A stretch of 64,000 bases of DNA from Pseudonocardia sp. CNS-004 (GCA_001942185.1 MKJV01000022.1:104749-168748), one strand, 5' to 3'. Positions 18,971 through 28,504 are shown, counted from the stretch's first letter. Notes: generated from the sequence alone by a model not told the origin. Numbers and translations: made by a program.

Positions 18971-19497
18971 GCCGAGTACGGGAGATCTTCGCCTCCGTGG
19001 TGGCCGAGGGCTTTCGCGCCGAGACCGTGCACGGCGCATCCCACGAGGAGATCGACCGCATGGCCGTGGAGCAGGGGGTCTCCACGGTGCCGGCCTCCCT
19101 GCGCGAGGTGCTGCGGCTGCTCGGTCGCGATCCCGCCCTGTGGTTCGCGGGACTTGTCTTCGGCGTGCACGCCGTTGACGCCCAGGTGAAGCAGGACGCG
19201 CTGGAATGCCTCGACGAGGCGAATGAGTATGCAATGCGCGACCCGCAGAACCTCCTCGTTGTCGTCGACGCCGGCGACTCTGCCTACCTCATGGTGGACG
19301 GTACGGATTTGGAGCTCCCCGACCCGCCACTGTGGTTGGTCACCGAGGACGGAACCGTGCAGAAGCGTTGGGTGTCCATCACTGCTTGGTTCCGCGACGC
19401 CGCGGACCGGGTTCTGCAGTGCAAGGCCCGACTGGTCACACGGCGGGAGCTGGGAAGACCCGATCTTGCTCGCGAGGCCTACTTCGAGTGGCCCTGA
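18967..19497 (+). CDS. SUKH-like (SMI1/KNR4 fold) immunity protein
   Basis: A 176-residue cytosolic protein. HEEIDRMAVEQGVSTVPASLREVLRLLGRD fits the SUKH opening (ExxE...G..LPxxYxxFL), followed by alternating strands (NLLVVVDAGDSAYLMV, PPLWLVTEDGTV) and a C-terminal helix (ITAWFRDAADRVL). The GTG at 18967 overlaps the toxin stop in GTGA, a translational-coupling arrangement; another GTG lies one codon earlier. SUKH proteins are frequent immunity partners of deaminase and nuclease toxins, so the likely job is to bind and block the C-terminal domain next door. Assignment of the fold is by pattern only. Confidence 0.72.
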   Translation: MSRVREIFASVVAEGFRAETVHGASHEEIDRMAVEQGVSTVPASLREVLRLLGRDPALWFAGLVFGVHAVDAQVKQDALECLDEANEYAMRDPQNLLVVVDAGDSAYLMVDGTDLELPDPPLWLVTEDGTVQKRWVSITAWFRDAADRVLQCKARLVTRRELGRPDLAREAYFEWP

Positions 19498-19628
19498 GCC
19501 GATCCGCGCGCTGAGCGTGGACCTCGCAAACCCGTGGGCCTGTGAGTACGCAACGGAGCATGTGCCGTCCCGGTGCTGCTCGGTGGGCCCGAACTCGTCC
19601 GCAGGCCCGCCCCGCAGGTGCGTCCGGG

Positions 19629-22087
19629 TCAGGTCGTGCTCTGAGCGCCGCAGGGCTCGTCGTCGTACTCGGCGAGGCGGGCGCGGACCTCGGCGGTGCT
19701 GAACTCCTCGTCCACGGTGATGGCCCCGCCGAGGCCGGAGAGGATGTCCAGCGCGGCCCGCCACTGCCGGCGGGCGTCGTCGCGCCGGCCCAGGGCGTGG
19801 TGGGCGCGGGCGAGGCCGTCGTGGGACCGGGCCTGGTCGATGGGTTGTCCGAGGGTGGTGGCGAGCTCGAGAGCCTCGCCGTGGCGGGCCAGCGCCTGCT
19901 CGGCGCGCCCCGCGGCGGTGTCGAGGCGCCCCATTCCGTCCAGGGCTTCGAACACGCCGTTGTCGTTGTTCAGCCGCTCGGCGAGGCGGAGGCCTTCGGA
20001 GTAGGCGCTCTCCGCGCGCCCGTGGCGGCCCAGCACCCGGTGGACCCAGCCCTGGCCGAGCAGGCCGTGGAGTTCGCTGATGGAATTGCCGATGTCCCGG
20101 GCGAGCGCGTGGGCCTGTGCGAAGTACCCGGCTGCCCGCTCGTACCGGGCGTCGGCTCCGGGCACGTGGGGTGCACGTCGGCGTTGTGCCAGGTGCAGCC
20201 AGCCGAGGCGGTACAGGGCATCCAGCTCTCCGCTGCGGTGTGCGATGCGGCGGCTGATCTCGAGCGCCCGGCTGACGTGCGCGATGGCCGCCTCGTGGCT
20301 GCCCTGCATGCTCACGAGGAAGCCGAGGCCGAGCAGCGCGTCCACCTCGGCCCGGCGGTTGCCGATGGAGCGTGCGAGCGCCACCGCGCCCTCGTAGCGT
20401 TCGGCGGCCAGCGCGGTCCGGCCCTGCCTGCGGTTGACGTGGCCCAGGCTGGTGAGCACGTCTGCCTCGCCTGCGGCATCGCTGTCGCGGCGGGCGACGG
20501 TCAGAGCCTGTTCGTGCAGCACCTCGGCCTCCGCGTAGCGTCCCGCGTGCGCAGGTACCGGTCCAGGGTGGTCGACAGGTGCACGGTGTGGGCGCGTGGG
20601 CAGAACAGGGCGGCGTAGCGGGCCGCGGTGAGCAGGTTGGGTAGCTCGCGGTCGAGCCACGCTTCGGCTTCGGCCGGCCCGGGGAGGTCGGGTGTGGGGG
20701 TGGCGGCCGGTGGTGTCGGTGGGCGCCGTTCCCGCTCGTAGGGGAACAGCACATCCATCGCCACCGATGCGGTGTGGCTGTAGTAGTCGAACATCCGGCC
20801 GAACGCGGCCACGCGATCCGGTTGCTCGCGTTGGGCCGCCGCCGAGGCGTGGGAGCGGACCAGGTCGTGGAACGCGAACCGACCCGGAAGCAGCTCCTGC
20901 AGCAGGTTCACGTCGAGCAGGTCGTCGAGCAGCCGCGCGGCTCGGCCCACCGTGACGTCGACCAGCGCCGCGGCCACGTAGACGTCGAAGCTGGACTCCG
21001 GCAGCGGGCCGCACAACCGGTACGCGCGCTGCAGCTCGGGGTCGAGCTGCAGGTACGACATGTCCAGGGCCGCGGTGACGCTGCGCTCCCCCAACTCCAG
21101 CTCGCCGAGCCGTTCCTGCCGATCACGCAGCCGCTCCAGCAGGTGCCCCGCCTCCCACGTCGGGCGCGACCGCAGCCGGGCGGCCGCGATCCGCAGCGCC
21201 AGCGGCAGCCGCCCGCACAGCTCGACGACGTCGTCGACCGCTGCGTCGTCGGCGTCGACCGCGGCGGACTGTGCGAACAGCGCGACCGCGTCCTGTCGCG
21301 GGAGCACGTCCAACGAGACCATCACCGTGTGATCCAGTCCGATCAGGCGGCGTCGGCTGGTCACGATGGCCAGCGATCCGGGGGTACCGGGCAGCAGCGG
21401 ACGCACCTGTGCCTCGTTGACCGCGTTGTCCAGCACGATCAACAGCTTCCGGTCGGCCAACCGGCTGCGGAACAACGCCGCCCGATCCTCGGTGTGGGCC
21501 GGGATCTGCTCCCCGGGCACTCCCAGCGCCCGCAACAGCCGATCGAGGGCCTCGGCCGGTTGCACGGGGTCGACGCCCCGCGTGTAGCCGTGCAGGTCGA
21601 GGAAGAGCTGCCCGTCGGAGTAGTCGCCCGACAACCGGTGCGCGGCGTGCAGCGCCAGTGCGGTCTTCCCGATCCCGGCCATCCCGTCGATCGTCGCGAT
21701 CACCACGGTGTTCATGTCACGAGCTCGTTCCAGCTCGGTCAGCTCCAGCGAGCGGCCGGTGAACAGCGGCGGTGCGGCCGGCAACTGCCGCAGCACCGCC
21801 GTCTCGGCCTGCTCGGCAGGCTCGTCCCCGGCCGGCTGCGCACGCGCCGCCGCGGCGAGCTCCTCCAGCTGGGCCGGCCCCAGCTTCAACGCCTCGACGA
21901 GCCTGCGGAGGGTGACGCCCTGGGGTCGAACGCCGCCGTCCGACTCCAGGCGGCGCACCGTGCGCACGCTCAACCCGGCCCGCTCGGCGAGCTGCTCCTG
22001 GGTCAGGAGCGCTCGAGCCCGCCACGCCTGCAGCAACGCGCCCGCCCCGGTGTCGGGCGGGGGAGAAGAGTTCGTGGCCACCCTCAC
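19629..22087 (-). CDS. XRE-type regulator with NB-ARC ATPase and TPR repeats (one apparent frameshift)
   Basis: About 819 aa. N-terminal helix-turn-helix (LTQEQLAERAGLSVRTVRRL), then an NB-ARC/STAND ATPase with Walker A DGMAGIGKTALALHAA, Walker B-like KLLIVLDNAVNE, a sensor-like SLAIVTSRRRLIGL and GRLPLALRIAAARL (GLPLA-type motif). The C-terminal third is TPR-like helical repeats (AGRYAEAEVLHEQALTVARR and similar). This is the AfsR/SARP-neighbour architecture of actinomycete regulators, where a ligand frees the ATPase to oligomerise. GTG 22087 has GGGAG at 6 bases. A frame change near 20555 is one missing base. It is convergent with the toxin-immunity pair and divergent from a TetR gene; a link to either is unproven. 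Confidence 0.87.
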
Positions 22088-22135
22088 CCCAAACTCCCGT
22101 GATGTGTGCGCCCACCATAACGGGCCCGTCATTTT

Positions 22136-22153
22136 GGACTGATCTGTTCATAA
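22136..22153 (+). promoter_or_regulatory. Operator-like motif upstream of the TetR gene
   Basis: GGACTGATCTGTTCATAA. Fifteen of 18 bases match the reverse complement of 22806-22823 upstream of the MFS gene. Two facing copies before a TetR gene and its exporter suggest the TetR binding site. Confidence 0.55.
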
Positions 22154-22170
22154 CGTGTTACGGTCCTGCG

Positions 22171-22766
22171 GTGCCCCGCCCCCGCACGTTCGACGAGGAC
22201 CGCGCCCTCGACGCCGCCATGCGCACGTTCTGGGCCAACGGCTACGAGGCCACCTCCACCGAGGACCTCTGCATCGCCACCGGTATGGGCCGCAGCAGCA
22301 TCTACAACACGTTCACCAGCAAGCACGAGCTCTTCCGGCGGGCTCTGCTGCGGTACGTGGACATGATGACCGCGAACCAGCTGGGCATCCTCGAGGACGA
22401 GCGCGCGCGCCCGTCGAGCGGTTGCGGGCGCTGTTCGCGGCCGTGATCGACGGTGAGATGGCCACGCGTCGCGACGGGCGCAGCATCGGGTGCCTGTCCG
22501 TCAACAGCACGGTCGAGCTCGCCGGGCGCGACCCCGAGGCCGCCGAGATCCTCGACCGGGACGGTGAGCGGCGCGCCGCCGGGCTGCGCATCGTCATCGA
22601 CGCCGGCCTGCGGGCGGGCGAGATCACGTCGCGGCGGGACGCGGACGCGTTGGCGCGCTACCTGAACGCGGTGATCGCCGGGATCCGGGTGGCGGGGCAG
22701 AGCGGTGCCGACCGGGCGGCGCTGCAGTCCATCGCCGACACCGCCCTGGACGTGCTGACCGGCTGA
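22171..22766 (+). CDS. TetR-family regulator of the adjacent exporter (one apparent frameshift)
   Basis: About 198 aa. The N-terminus RPRTFDEDRALDAAMRTFWA leads into a TetR helix-turn-helix (NGYEATSTEDLCIATGMGRS, then SIYNTFTSKHELFRRAL). The ligand domain includes GCLSVNSTVELAGRDPEAAE, typical of the AcrR/TetR_C group that controls drug efflux. A frame change near 22410 is one missing base. GTG 22171 starts directly at PRPRTFDEDR. The exporter follows 75 bp downstream on the same strand, and a shared motif lies before both genes, so it should repress itself and the exporter until a ligand binds. Confidence 0.85.
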
Positions 22767-22805
22767 CCCGAGCCGCCTGCCGGTGGTGGCACCCGCACGC
22801 TCCCA

Positions 22806-22823
22806 TTATGGATAGATCAGTAC
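22806..22823 (-). promoter_or_regulatory. Operator-like motif upstream of the MFS exporter
   Basis: Reverse strand reads GTACTGATCTATCCATAA, matching 22136-22153 at 15 of 18 positions. It ends 18 bp before the exporter start codon, where repressor binding would block transcription. Confidence 0.55.
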
Positions 22824-22841
22824 AAAACTGTGGAGGAACGC

Positions 22842-24012
22842 ATGCCCCGCGCCGTGTACGTGCTGGCCCTCGGCATCTTCGCGATGGTCACGAGCGAGTT
22901 CGTGGTGGCAGGGCTCATGCCGCAGATCGCGGCCGGGCTCGACGTCACGATCCCCCAGGTCGGCTATCTGATCACCGTGTTCGCCGCGGCGATGGCCGTC
23001 GGCGGGCCGGTGCTGACGGTCCTCGTGATGCGCCTGCCCCCGAGGGCCGCGCTGATGGTGCTGTTCGCGATCTTCCTCGCCGGCAACGTCCTGGCCGCCA
23101 CGGCGCCGAACTACTCGGTGATGCTGCTCGCGCGCCTCGTCACGGGCACCGCGGCGCAGGCGTTCTTCGGGGTCGCCGTGTCCGTCTGCGTCGCGCTGGT
23201 GCGCCCGGAGGCACGAGGGCGGGCGATATCGGTGGTGATCAACGGCCTCATGCTCGGCACGCTGCTGGGGCTTCCGCTCGCCACGTTCGTCGGCGCCGCC
23301 CACGGGTGGCGTGCGGCGTTCTGGGCGATCTCGGTGCTCACGGTGGTGGCGGCCCTGGCCACGACGAGGGGGGTGCCCGCGCTCGAACGCATCGCGACCG
23401 GCCCGCTGCGCCGGGAGCTGAGGGTGTTCCGGCGTCCCCGGCTGTGGCTGGTGCTGTCCACGAGCCTGCTCGTGATCGGCGCGACGTTCTCCGCGTTCAC
23501 CTTCCTCAGCCCGATCCTCACCGAGCTCGGTGGGTTCGCCGCGGGCTCCGTGCCGCTGCTGCTCGTGGCCTACGGTGCCGCCACCCTCGTGGGCAACACG
23601 ATCGTCGGGCGGTTCGCCGACCGGCACGCCCTCGCCGTGCTGGTCTGCGGGCTCGTGCTGAACCTGGTGTTCCTCATCGGGTTCGCCCTGTTCGCCCACC
23701 TCGGTGCGGCCGCGTTGGTGTGCATGCTCGGGATCGGGCTGGTCGGCGTCACGATGAACCCGGCCATGGCGGTCCGGGTGCAGCGCGCCGGGAACATCGG
23801 GCCGCTGGTCAACACGATCCACGGCTCGTTCATCACCGGGGGGATCATCGTCAGCTCCGCCGTGGGCGGGCTCGCGATCGACGGGTTCGGGCTGCGGGCG
23901 CGTTGTGGATCGGGGCGGGGCTCGCACTGCTCGGGTTCCTCACGCTGGTGCCCGACATCGCCCGCGCACGCGTCGCGCGGATGCCCCGGTCGGCGCCGTC
24001 GCGGAGGCGTGA
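22842..24012 (+). CDS. MFS drug-efflux transporter, DHA1/AraJ-like (two apparent frameshifts)
   Basis: About 390 aa, twelve predicted membrane segments. It opens with YVLALGIFAMVTSEFVVAGL and has the antiporter motif (GWRAAFWAIS) and loop RFADRH between helices 8 and 9. MFS transporters of this group export arabinose, chloramphenicol or other small molecules by proton antiport. ATG 22842 has GGAGG at 5 bases. The frame breaks near 23896 and probably again near 23980; the second restores an ending RADAPVGAVAEA at 24012, which I prefer to a read-through into the next gene. Controlled, by inference, by the adjacent TetR protein. Confidence 0.85.
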
Positions 24013-24054
24013 CGAACGCTGGTCCGGCGTCGCGCGGGCTGTCACACTCCCGGC

Positions 24055-24711
24055 GTGGTCGACGTGGGACCCCTGGTCTCAGCGGAACGGCGGACGCTGG
24101 CCGATTTCCTCGACACCCTCTCGCCCAGCGAGTGGGAGGTCCCCTCGCTGTGCCCGGCGTGGCGGGTCCGGGACGTCGTGGCCCACATCGTGCACGGCCC
24201 GCTCGAACCGCCCGCGGCCACGCTCCTCGCGCTGGCCCGCGGCGGGTTCCGGATCAACCACGTGGTGGCCGCGAGCGCGCGGCGGTGGGGGCAGCAGGAG
24301 CCTGCCGCGTTGATCCAGCGCCTGCGCGAGATCGTCGACGACCGGCGTGCGCCGCTGTTCGTCACCGGCACGCACGTGCTCGCCGACCTCGTCACGCACG
24401 ACCTCGACATCCGCAGGCCGTTGCGGCGGCCCCGGCCGATGCCGCCGGAGGCGTTCCGCATCACCGCCGAGCTCATGACGAGCGTCGGCGGGCCCCTCGC
24501 GCTGGTGTTCGCCCGCAGCCCTCGCCGGACCGTGCAGGGACTGCGGCTCGTGGCGTCGGACCTGGACTGGACCCACGGCGACGGGCCCGACGTGTTCGGG
24601 TCGGCCGAGGCGCTGCTCCTGGCGATCACCGGGCGGCCCGTCGAACGTGGCGAGCTGACCGGCTCCGGCGCGTCCGCGCTCCTCGCGCGGATCTCGCGCG
24701 GCCGCATTTGA
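24055..24711 (+). CDS. Maleylpyruvate isomerase-family (DinB-like) protein
   Basis: A 218-residue four-helix-bundle protein of the mycothiol-dependent maleylpyruvate isomerase N-terminal family. Marks: LADFLDTLSPSEWEVPSLCPAWRVRDVVAHIVHG (W-x(2)-S-LCPxWxVxDVxAHxxxG), a second His in VLADLVTHDLDIRRPL, and LRLVASDLDWTHGDGPDVFG near the end. The two His-containing segments form the metal site. Members act in thiol-dependent isomerisation or detoxification with mycothiol; the substrate is unknown. GTG 24055 gives the correct N-terminus, and a strong terminator follows. Confidence 0.85.
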   Translation: MVDVGPLVSAERRTLADFLDTLSPSEWEVPSLCPAWRVRDVVAHIVHGPLEPPAATLLALARGGFRINHVVAASARRWGQQEPAALIQRLREIVDDRRAPLFVTGTHVLADLVTHDLDIRRPLRRPRPMPPEAFRITAELMTSVGGPLALVFARSPRRTVQGLRLVASDLDWTHGDGPDVFGSAEALLLAITGRPVERGELTGSGASALLARISRGRI

Positions 24712-24785
24712 TTCTTCGAGATGCCAACAGTACAGTCGCTGATATGACTGCCGGGTCGCCCAATGGGCACGAGCAGATGAGGCAC

Positions 24786-24835
24786 CCGGCCAGGGCGTGA
24801 CGCCCGGCCGGGCCAGAGGCCCGCCTTCCTCTTTT
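24786..24835 (+). terminator. Intrinsic terminator with two overlapping stems
   Basis: CCGGCCAGGGCG-TGA-CGCCCGGCCGG (one bulge) overlaps CGGGCC-AGA-GGCCCG (24809-24823), followed by the pyrimidine tract CCTTCCTCTTTT. It lies 75 bp behind the DinB-type gene and ends its transcription. Confidence 0.8.
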
Positions 24836-24958
24836 CTCGCGGTATCAGCGAATGTTGTCATCACGCCAGGTCACGCGCCTGCATCCGGCACCACGTGAGC
24901 ACTCGCCCGCGTGGCGACCACTTGTGCCCAAGAACTGCGAAAGGCTTCACAGATCCGT

Positions 24959-25800
24959 ATGTCATTTGATTTCCAGCAACAGGTCGTCGACGAGTTCCGC
25001 GCCAACGCGGCCGGGTCGGAGGGCCATTCGAAGGTGCCCGCCTGCTGCTGCTGACCACCACCGGCGCGCGGTCCGGCGCGCCGCACACCGTGCCGCTCGG
25101 GTACCTGCCCGACGGCGGCCACCGGTTCCTGGTGATCGGTTCGGCAGGCGGGTCGCCGCGCCACCCGGCCTGGTTCCACAACGTCGTGGCGAACCCGCAG
25201 GTCACCGTCGAGGACGGCGTGTTCGTCGTCGACGCGCTGGCCGACGTCCTGCACGGCGAGGAGCGCGGCGGGGCCTTCGCCCGCGCGGTGGAGTCCGATC
25301 CCGGCTGGGCCGAGTACGAGCGGCGCTCCGGACGGACATTGCCCGTGGTCGCGTTGCGGCCGCTTCCCGGGCCGCCCCGGTACGCCGAGGGGGCCGGCTC
25401 GGGCGGTGCGATGCTCACGCGGGTCCACGACGCGTTCCGCCGTGAGCTCGCCCTGATCCGGAACGAGGTGGCCGCGACCGGTGCGAGCGTCGGCGTGCAG
25501 CTGCGGATGAACTGCCTGACCCTCTGCGCGGGCCTGCGCAACCACCACGCGGGCGAGGACGGCATGCTCTTCCCGATGCTCGCCGAGCAGCGGCCGGACC
25601 TGGCGACCACCCTCGAACGGCTGCGCGTCGAGCACGAGCGGGTCGCCGCGCTCGTCGCGCAGCTGCAGGTCGCCGTCGACGGGCCCGCCGACCCGGCGCT
25701 GCTGCGGCGTGAGGTCGACCGGCTCGTCGACGAGCTCGAACAGCACCTCGCCTACGAGGAGGAGCAGGTCGTCCCCGCGCTGGACGCGGCTCTACGCTGA
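24959..25800 (+). CDS. Fusion of a deazaflavin-type nitroreductase domain and a hemerythrin domain (one apparent frameshift)
   Basis: Residues 1-150 form an F420/FMN split barrel (LLLLTTTGARSGAPHTVPLG, FLVIGSAGGSPRHPAWFHNV, NPQVTVE). Residues 160-280 form a hemerythrin-like bundle with the iron-site pattern VHDAFRRELALI, GLRNHHAGEDGMLFPMLAEQ, RLRVEHERVAAL and LEQHLAYEEEQVVPAL (H..., HHxxED..LFP, H..., HLxxEEE). Domain one would use a deazaflavin or flavin, and domain two would bind a di-iron centre that senses or carries O2 or NO. ATG 24959 with a one-base loss near 25030 gives about 280 aa. It is followed 5 bp later by a LysR gene, so the two may be co-transcribed. Confidence 0.85.
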
Positions 25801-25804
25801 TCTC

Positions 25805-26750
25805 GTGACGGGGGACGTGCTGATCCGCCAGCTCGAATACCTCGTCGCGTTGGCCAAGGAGCGCCACTTCGGCCGGGCCGCCCGGGCGTGCCACGTCAGC
25901 CAGCCCGCCCTGTCGGCGCATCCGGCGGCTGGAGCACGAGCTGGACGTCCCGATCGTGCTGCGCGGGCAGCGGTTCGGCGGGTTCACCCCCGAGGGGCAG
26001 CGCGTCGTCGGGTGGGCGCACCGCATCCTGGCCGAGCGGGACGGGTTGCGCACCGACGTGGACCGGATGCGGAGCGGCCTGAGCGCCACGCTGCGGATCG
26101 GCGCCATCCCCACGGCGGTCCCGGCCACCCCGCTGATCACGGGGCGGTTCGAGGCGGCGCACCCGCGCGCCCGGGTGCGGATCGAGGCGCTCTCCTCCCG
26201 GGAGATCGCACGCCGGCTGGCCGACTTCGAGCTCGACGTGGGCATCACCTACCTCGACGACGAGTCGGCGGCGTCCCTGCGGGTGGCTCGGCTGTACTCG
26301 GAGCGGTTCCTGCTGCTGTTGCCGCTCGACAGCCCGCTCGCGAACGAGCGGGTGGTCGGGTGGGCGGCCGCGGCGGAGCTGCCGCTGTGCGCCCTCACCC
26401 CGGACATGCGCAACCGGCGGATCCTCGACGCGAGGATGGCGACGGCGGGTGCCCGGCTGGCACCGGTGATGGAGACCGACAACGTCGGCGCGCTGTACGC
26501 GCACATCGCCAAGCGGGGACTGTCGAGCATCGTGTCCCACGCCTGGGTGCACGCGTTCGGCGTGCCGGAGGGGAGCTGCGTGCGCCCGCTCGCAGAGCCC
26601 AACCCGCACCCGCCGGTCGGGCTCGTCGCGCTGCCCCGCGAGCCGGCCTCGATCGTCGTGGACGCGGTGTGGGCGGCGATGGAGGGCACCGACATGTCGG
26701 CCGAGTTCGAGAAGTCGCTCGCACGTGCGATCGAGGCGGAGACCCGCTGA
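25805..26750 (+). CDS. LysR-family transcriptional regulator (one apparent frameshift)
   Basis: About 315 aa. The N-terminal winged helix is clear: IRQLEYLVALAKERHFGRAA, RACHVSQPALSA, IRRLEHELDVPIV. The effector domain follows (LRIGAIPTAVPATPLITGRF, DVGITYLDDESAASLRVARL, PVMETDNVGALYAHIAKRGL). The frame changes near 25917, inside the recognition helix, equivalent to two missing bases. GTG 25805 sits just behind the nitroreductase-hemerythrin gene. LysR proteins of this length often activate a divergent or upstream gene; here the co-oriented fusion gene is the nearest candidate target. Confidence 0.87.
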
Positions 26751-27137
26751 TCAGGGAATGCGCTCGGCGAGCACGCAGAACTCGTTGCCCTCCGGGTCGG
26801 TGAGCACCACCCAGCTCACGTCGCCCTGGCCGACGTCGGCGTGGCGGGCGCCCAGGTCGAGCAGGCGGCGGACCTCGTCGTCCTGGGGCCTGTCGGTCGG
26901 GTTGATGTCGATGTGCAGCCGGTTCTTCACGGTCTTGCCCTCGGGCACGCGCGCGAACGTCAACGCCGGTGGTACCGGTCCGGGCCGGGTGCGGCCCCCG
27001 GGCACCGCCGGGGAACCGATCGTGACGATCTCGTCGTCCTCGTCCTGCACCTCGTAGTCGAGGACCGCGCACCAGAACCGCGCCAGCGCAGCGGGGTCGG
27101 CGCAGTCGATCGCGAGCTCGGTGAACTTGCCTGCCAT
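26751..27137 (-). CDS. VOC-superfamily (glyoxalase-like) protein
   Basis: A complete 128-residue protein with two beta-alpha-beta-beta-beta halves: FTELAIDCADPAALARFWCA and, in the second half, RLHIDINPTDRPQDDEVRRL, WVVLTDPEGNEFCVLAE. The latter is the C-terminal signature of glyoxalase/bleomycin-resistance-type proteins (L-x-DPEGNEFC). It probably binds a metal and a small substrate; the specific reaction is unknown. The stop codon abuts the LysR stop, so the genes are convergent, and it is divergent from the oxidoreductase at 27238. Confidence 0.85.
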   Translation of the reverse strand: MAGKFTELAIDCADPAALARFWCAVLDYEVQDEDDEIVTIGSPAVPGGRTRPGPVPPALTFARVPEGKTVKNRLHIDINPTDRPQDDEVRRLLDLGARHADVGQGDVSWVVLTDPEGNEFCVLAERIP

Positions 27138-27237
27138 GTCGGTGCCTCCGATCCGGTCCCGTCACATCGAACAGCCGTTCGCATCCTTCCACGGGGTTGT
27201 CCACAGGTGTGGAGGGCGGTGGGCGAGGATGGTCGAC

Positions 27238-28236
27238 ATGACGATCGTCCGTTGGGGAGTGGTGGGTCCGGGCCGTATCGCGGCGAAGGTCGTGCGCGAC
27301 TTCGCGCACGTGCCCGATGCCGAGGCCGTGGCGGTGTCGTCACGGTCGGCCGACCGGGCGCGGGCGTTCGCCGACGCGAACGGGATCGGCCGGGCGTACG
27401 GCTCGTACCGCGAGATCCTGGACGACCCCGAGGTCGACGCGGTCTACATCGCCACCCCGCACCCCCAGCACCGCGCTGTGGCGCTCGCCGCGATCAAGGC
27501 GGGCAAGGCGCTGCTGGTCGAGAAGGCGTTCACGGTGACCCCAGCCGCCACGGAGGAGATCGTCGCAGCGGCCCGTTCCGCGGGGGTGTTCGTGATGGAG
27601 GCGATGTGGACCCGCTTCCAGCCTGCCGTCGTCCGCATGCGCGAGCTGCTCGCCGACGGTGCCATCGGCGAGGTCCGCGGGGTGCAGGGCGAGCTCGGGG
27701 TGAACGCGCCCACCGACCCGCAGGACCGGTTCTACAACCCGGCCGTCGGCGGCGGTGCGTTGTTCGACCTGACGGTCTACCCGGTGTCGTTCGCCCAGAT
27801 GGTGCTCGGCACCCCGGACACCGTGGCCGCGCACGGCGTCCTCGCACCGTCCGGTGTGGACGTCGAGGAGGCGGTGCTGCTCGGGTGGGCCGACGGGCGG
27901 ACCGCATCGCTGTTCACGTCGCTGCGGTGCGCCACGCCGGGGCAGATGCGGGTGTACGGCACCGGTGGCTGGATCGACGTCCTGCCGCGGTTCCACCACC
28001 CCGACACGATCGTGCTGCACCGCACGGGTCACGAACCCGAGGAGATCACCCGCCCGCACACCGGCGGCGGGTACGCGCACGAGCTGCAGGAGGTCACCGA
28101 CGGCGTGCTCGCGGGCAGGACGGAGAGCACGGTGATGCCGCTGGCCGACACCGTCGCGGTGCAGGACGTGCTGGGGGCGGTGGCCGACCAGCTGGGTATG
28201 CAGCCGCAGGAAGGCCCCGCCGAGCTCGAGGGGTGA
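27238..28236 (+). CDS. Gfo/Idh/MocA-family NAD(P)-dependent oxidoreductase
   Basis: About 332 aa with an N-terminal Rossmann fold (VRWGVVGPGRIAAKVVRDF) and the family motif LLVEKAFTVTPAATEEIV (EKP-type motif read here as EKA). The C-terminal beta-sheet domain carries the GGGALFDLTVYPVSF segment, GGALxDxGxY-like. Members oxidise sugars, inositols or dihydrodiols with NAD(P). ATG 27238 has GAGG at 9 bases; an in-frame ATG at 27229 is the alternative. Ala in place of Pro in the EKP motif is a noticeable deviation but occurs in the dihydrodiol-dehydrogenase branch. Confidence 0.88.
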   Translation: MTIVRWGVVGPGRIAAKVVRDFAHVPDAEAVAVSSRSADRARAFADANGIGRAYGSYREILDDPEVDAVYIATPHPQHRAVALAAIKAGKALLVEKAFTVTPAATEEIVAAARSAGVFVMEAMWTRFQPAVVRMRELLADGAIGEVRGVQGELGVNAPTDPQDRFYNPAVGGGALFDLTVYPVSFAQMVLGTPDTVAAHGVLAPSGVDVEEAVLLGWADGRTASLFTSLRCATPGQMRVYGTGGWIDVLPRFHHPDTIVLHRTGHEPEEITRPHTGGGYAHELQEVTDGVLAGRTESTVMPLADTVAVQDVLGAVADQLGMQPQEGPAELEG

Positions 28237-28245
28237 GGGACGGGG

Positions 28246-28476
28246 TCAGGCCCGTTCGTGCCAGGCGATCGCCTCGCAAGCCGCGACCAGTGGCCAGGCG
28301 ACGACGGCACCCGCCACCCAGACGGGTCCGCCGGTGGCCACGGCGAGCGATCCCCGCGTCCGCAACGCGCGCAGGTCTCCGCGCAAGGCCTGGGTGACGG
28401 TGGGCCCCTCGAACCCGGCGAGCAGGACCAGCAGGATCGCGCCGACGACGACGTACACCAGCATGATCGCGATCAT
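28246..28476 (-). CDS. Small two-helix membrane protein of unknown function
   Basis: A 76-residue protein with membrane segments IMLVYVVVGAILLVLLAGF near the N-terminus and PVWVAGAVVAWPLVAACEAI near the C-terminus, joined by a basic loop (RGDLRALRTRGS). No family is recognised. Its stop lies 10 bp beyond the oxidoreductase stop (convergent), and another small minus-strand gene lies just upstream, so the two may form a pair. Confidence 0.55.
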   Translation of the reverse strand: MIAIMLVYVVVGAILLVLLAGFEGPTVTQALRGDLRALRTRGSLAVATGGPVWVAGAVVAWPLVAACEAIAWHERA

Positions 28477-28504
28477 CGGTGGGGGACCTCCGTGCGGGCT
28501 GCCA

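Noticed and set aside
27338..28397. Antisense and out-of-frame open frames over the Gfo/Idh/MocA gene
   Set aside because: The annotated frame has a full Rossmann domain and family motifs; the others show only Arg/Pro/Gly-rich shadow translation.
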